From the NCBI GenBank assembly GCA_021812745.1, contig JAKAMS010000122.1:1-7209 (forward strand): 7,209 bases of DNA, in the 5' to 3' direction. Positions 6,785 through 7,209 of the stretch are shown in pieces. The notes beneath the pieces were generated by a model that was not told the origin of the DNA, did no database searches, and worked only from the letters and a program-made list of their open reading frames with translations. The first letter of the stretch is position 1. Every line of letters begins with the position of its first letter. The translations under genes were made by a program, and so were the position numbers. This DNA comes from Bacteroidota bacterium. GTDB taxonomy: Bacteria; Bacteroidota; Ignavibacteria; Ignavibacteriales; Melioribacteraceae.

Positions 6785-6800
6785 GTTAAAACAAGCCCCT
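6774..6800 (-). terminator. Rho-independent terminator of hslU
   Basis: On the minus strand AGGGGCTTGT (6800-6791) pairs with ACAAGCCTCT (6786-6777) around a TTTA loop, ten pairs with one G-U. The stem's last T begins a four-T run (6777-6774). It starts eight bases after the hslU stop codon. This is the strongest hairpin seen in the window. It lies only 26 bases before the MutS-like start codon, leaving little room for a separate promoter between them. Confidence 0.75.
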
Positions 6801-6808
6801 AGTTAAAT

Positions 6809-7209
6809 CTATAAAATATATTTACTCAAATCTCTGTTCTTAACAATTTTATCTAGCTTTTCATTTACCATGCCGCCTGTAATTTCAATTTTTCCTTCCG
6901 GCATTTTATCCGGAACCTCAAAGAGAATATCTTCAAGCAAAGTTGTGAGAATTGTATGCAGTCTTCTTGCGCCGATATTTTCCACTTGATCATTAACAGC
7001 GGCTGCGGTGCGTGCGATTTCCTTAATAGCATCGTCTCTAAACGAAATATTTACCTCTTCGGTTTGAAGCAGTGCGGAATACTGTTTAAGCAGGGCATTC
7101 TGAGGAAGAGTTAGAATTTTTATGAAATCATCTTCACTCAAACTTTTCAGTTCAACACGGATTGGAAATCTTCCTTGAAGTTCCGGAATTAAATCGCTTG
7201 GTTTTGAAA
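6809..7209 (-). CDS. hslU: HslU (ClpY), ATPase subunit of the HslUV protease, C-terminal part
   Basis: This AAA+ unfoldase feeds substrates to the HslV peptidase in the cytoplasm. The window holds the last 132 codons plus the stop; the whole protein is usually about 440-470 residues, and the frame stays open to the right edge. A TTG at 7141-7139 is not the start: the frame continues upstream with family sequence [20 protein letters not shown]. Other hallmarks are the PQNALLKQY segment, the AAA+ sensor 2 stretch [10 protein letters not shown] with its GAR arginine, and the conserved ending DLSKYIL, whose C-terminus docks into HslV in characterised systems. The stop is TAG. In most bacteria hslV lies just upstream of hslU, which would be outside this window. 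A strong terminator follows immediately, so hslU appears to end its operon. Confidence 0.96.
   Translation of the reverse strand, partial: SKPSDLIPELQGRFPIRVELKSLSEDDFIKILTLPQNALLKQYSALLQTEEVNISFRDDAIKEIARTAAAVNDQVENIGARRLHTILTTLLEDILFEVPDKMPEGKIEITGGMVNEKLDKIVKNRDLSKYIL

Noticed and set aside
7139..7141. TTG as the start of a separate 110-residue protein
   Set aside because: The same frame continues upstream to the window edge with conserved HslU sequence, so the TTG is an internal Leu codon.
1..7209. Possible mobile element, CRISPR, toxin-antitoxin or defence system
   Set aside because: There are no repeat arrays, transposase or integrase signatures, small paired toxin/antitoxin frames or abrupt composition changes; the MutS-like and HAD proteins have complete, ordinary family motifs.

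Overview
The window is a compact, AT-rich bacterial chromosome segment in which every supportable gene lies on the minus strand, so transcription runs from high to low coordinates. The gene set suggests a member of the Bacteroidota/Chlorobiota/Ignavibacteriota group, most likely an Ignavibacteria-type organism. It comprises HslU, a membrane-anchored MutS-like ATPase, a valyl-tRNA synthetase with a PGxDHASI-type signature, rubrerythrin and a VC1184-type aminotransferase. The taxonomic guess is inference from protein character, not from a marker search. Some genes (ppnP, rubrerythrin, the phosphatase) have clear AGAGG/GAGGA Shine-Dalgarno sequences; others have none that I can see.

In transcription order (right to left): (1) the C-terminal third of hslU, the ATPase of the HslUV protease, enters from the right edge and is followed by a good Rho-independent terminator. 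(2) A second block holds a membrane-anchored MutS-like ATPase, a lipoprotein HAD acid phosphatase (class B-like, PF03767 type) starting at TTG, and, one base later, a Gfo/Idh/MocA oxidoreductase. A modest terminator-like hairpin closes this block. (3) A third block starts with rubrerythrin, then a small four-helix membrane protein of unknown function, a PLP-dependent class V aminotransferase resembling cysteine desulfurases but lacking their catalytic cysteine, the nucleoside phosphorylase PpnP, and after a 143-base gap the N-terminal third of valS, which leaves through the left edge.

The genes are mostly housekeeping or accessory-metabolic: proteostasis, peroxide detoxification, nucleoside salvage, tRNA charging and phosphate-ester hydrolysis. 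They do not form one recognisable pathway. I see no mobile element, CRISPR array, tRNA, rRNA or phage gene, and no clear new multi-gene system. The points worth a second look are the cysteine-less desulfurase-like enzyme, the membrane MutS-like protein with the two competing hairpins in front of it, the tightly coupled phosphatase/oxidoreductase pair, the unnamed membrane protein behind rubrerythrin, and an inverted repeat upstream of rubrerythrin.
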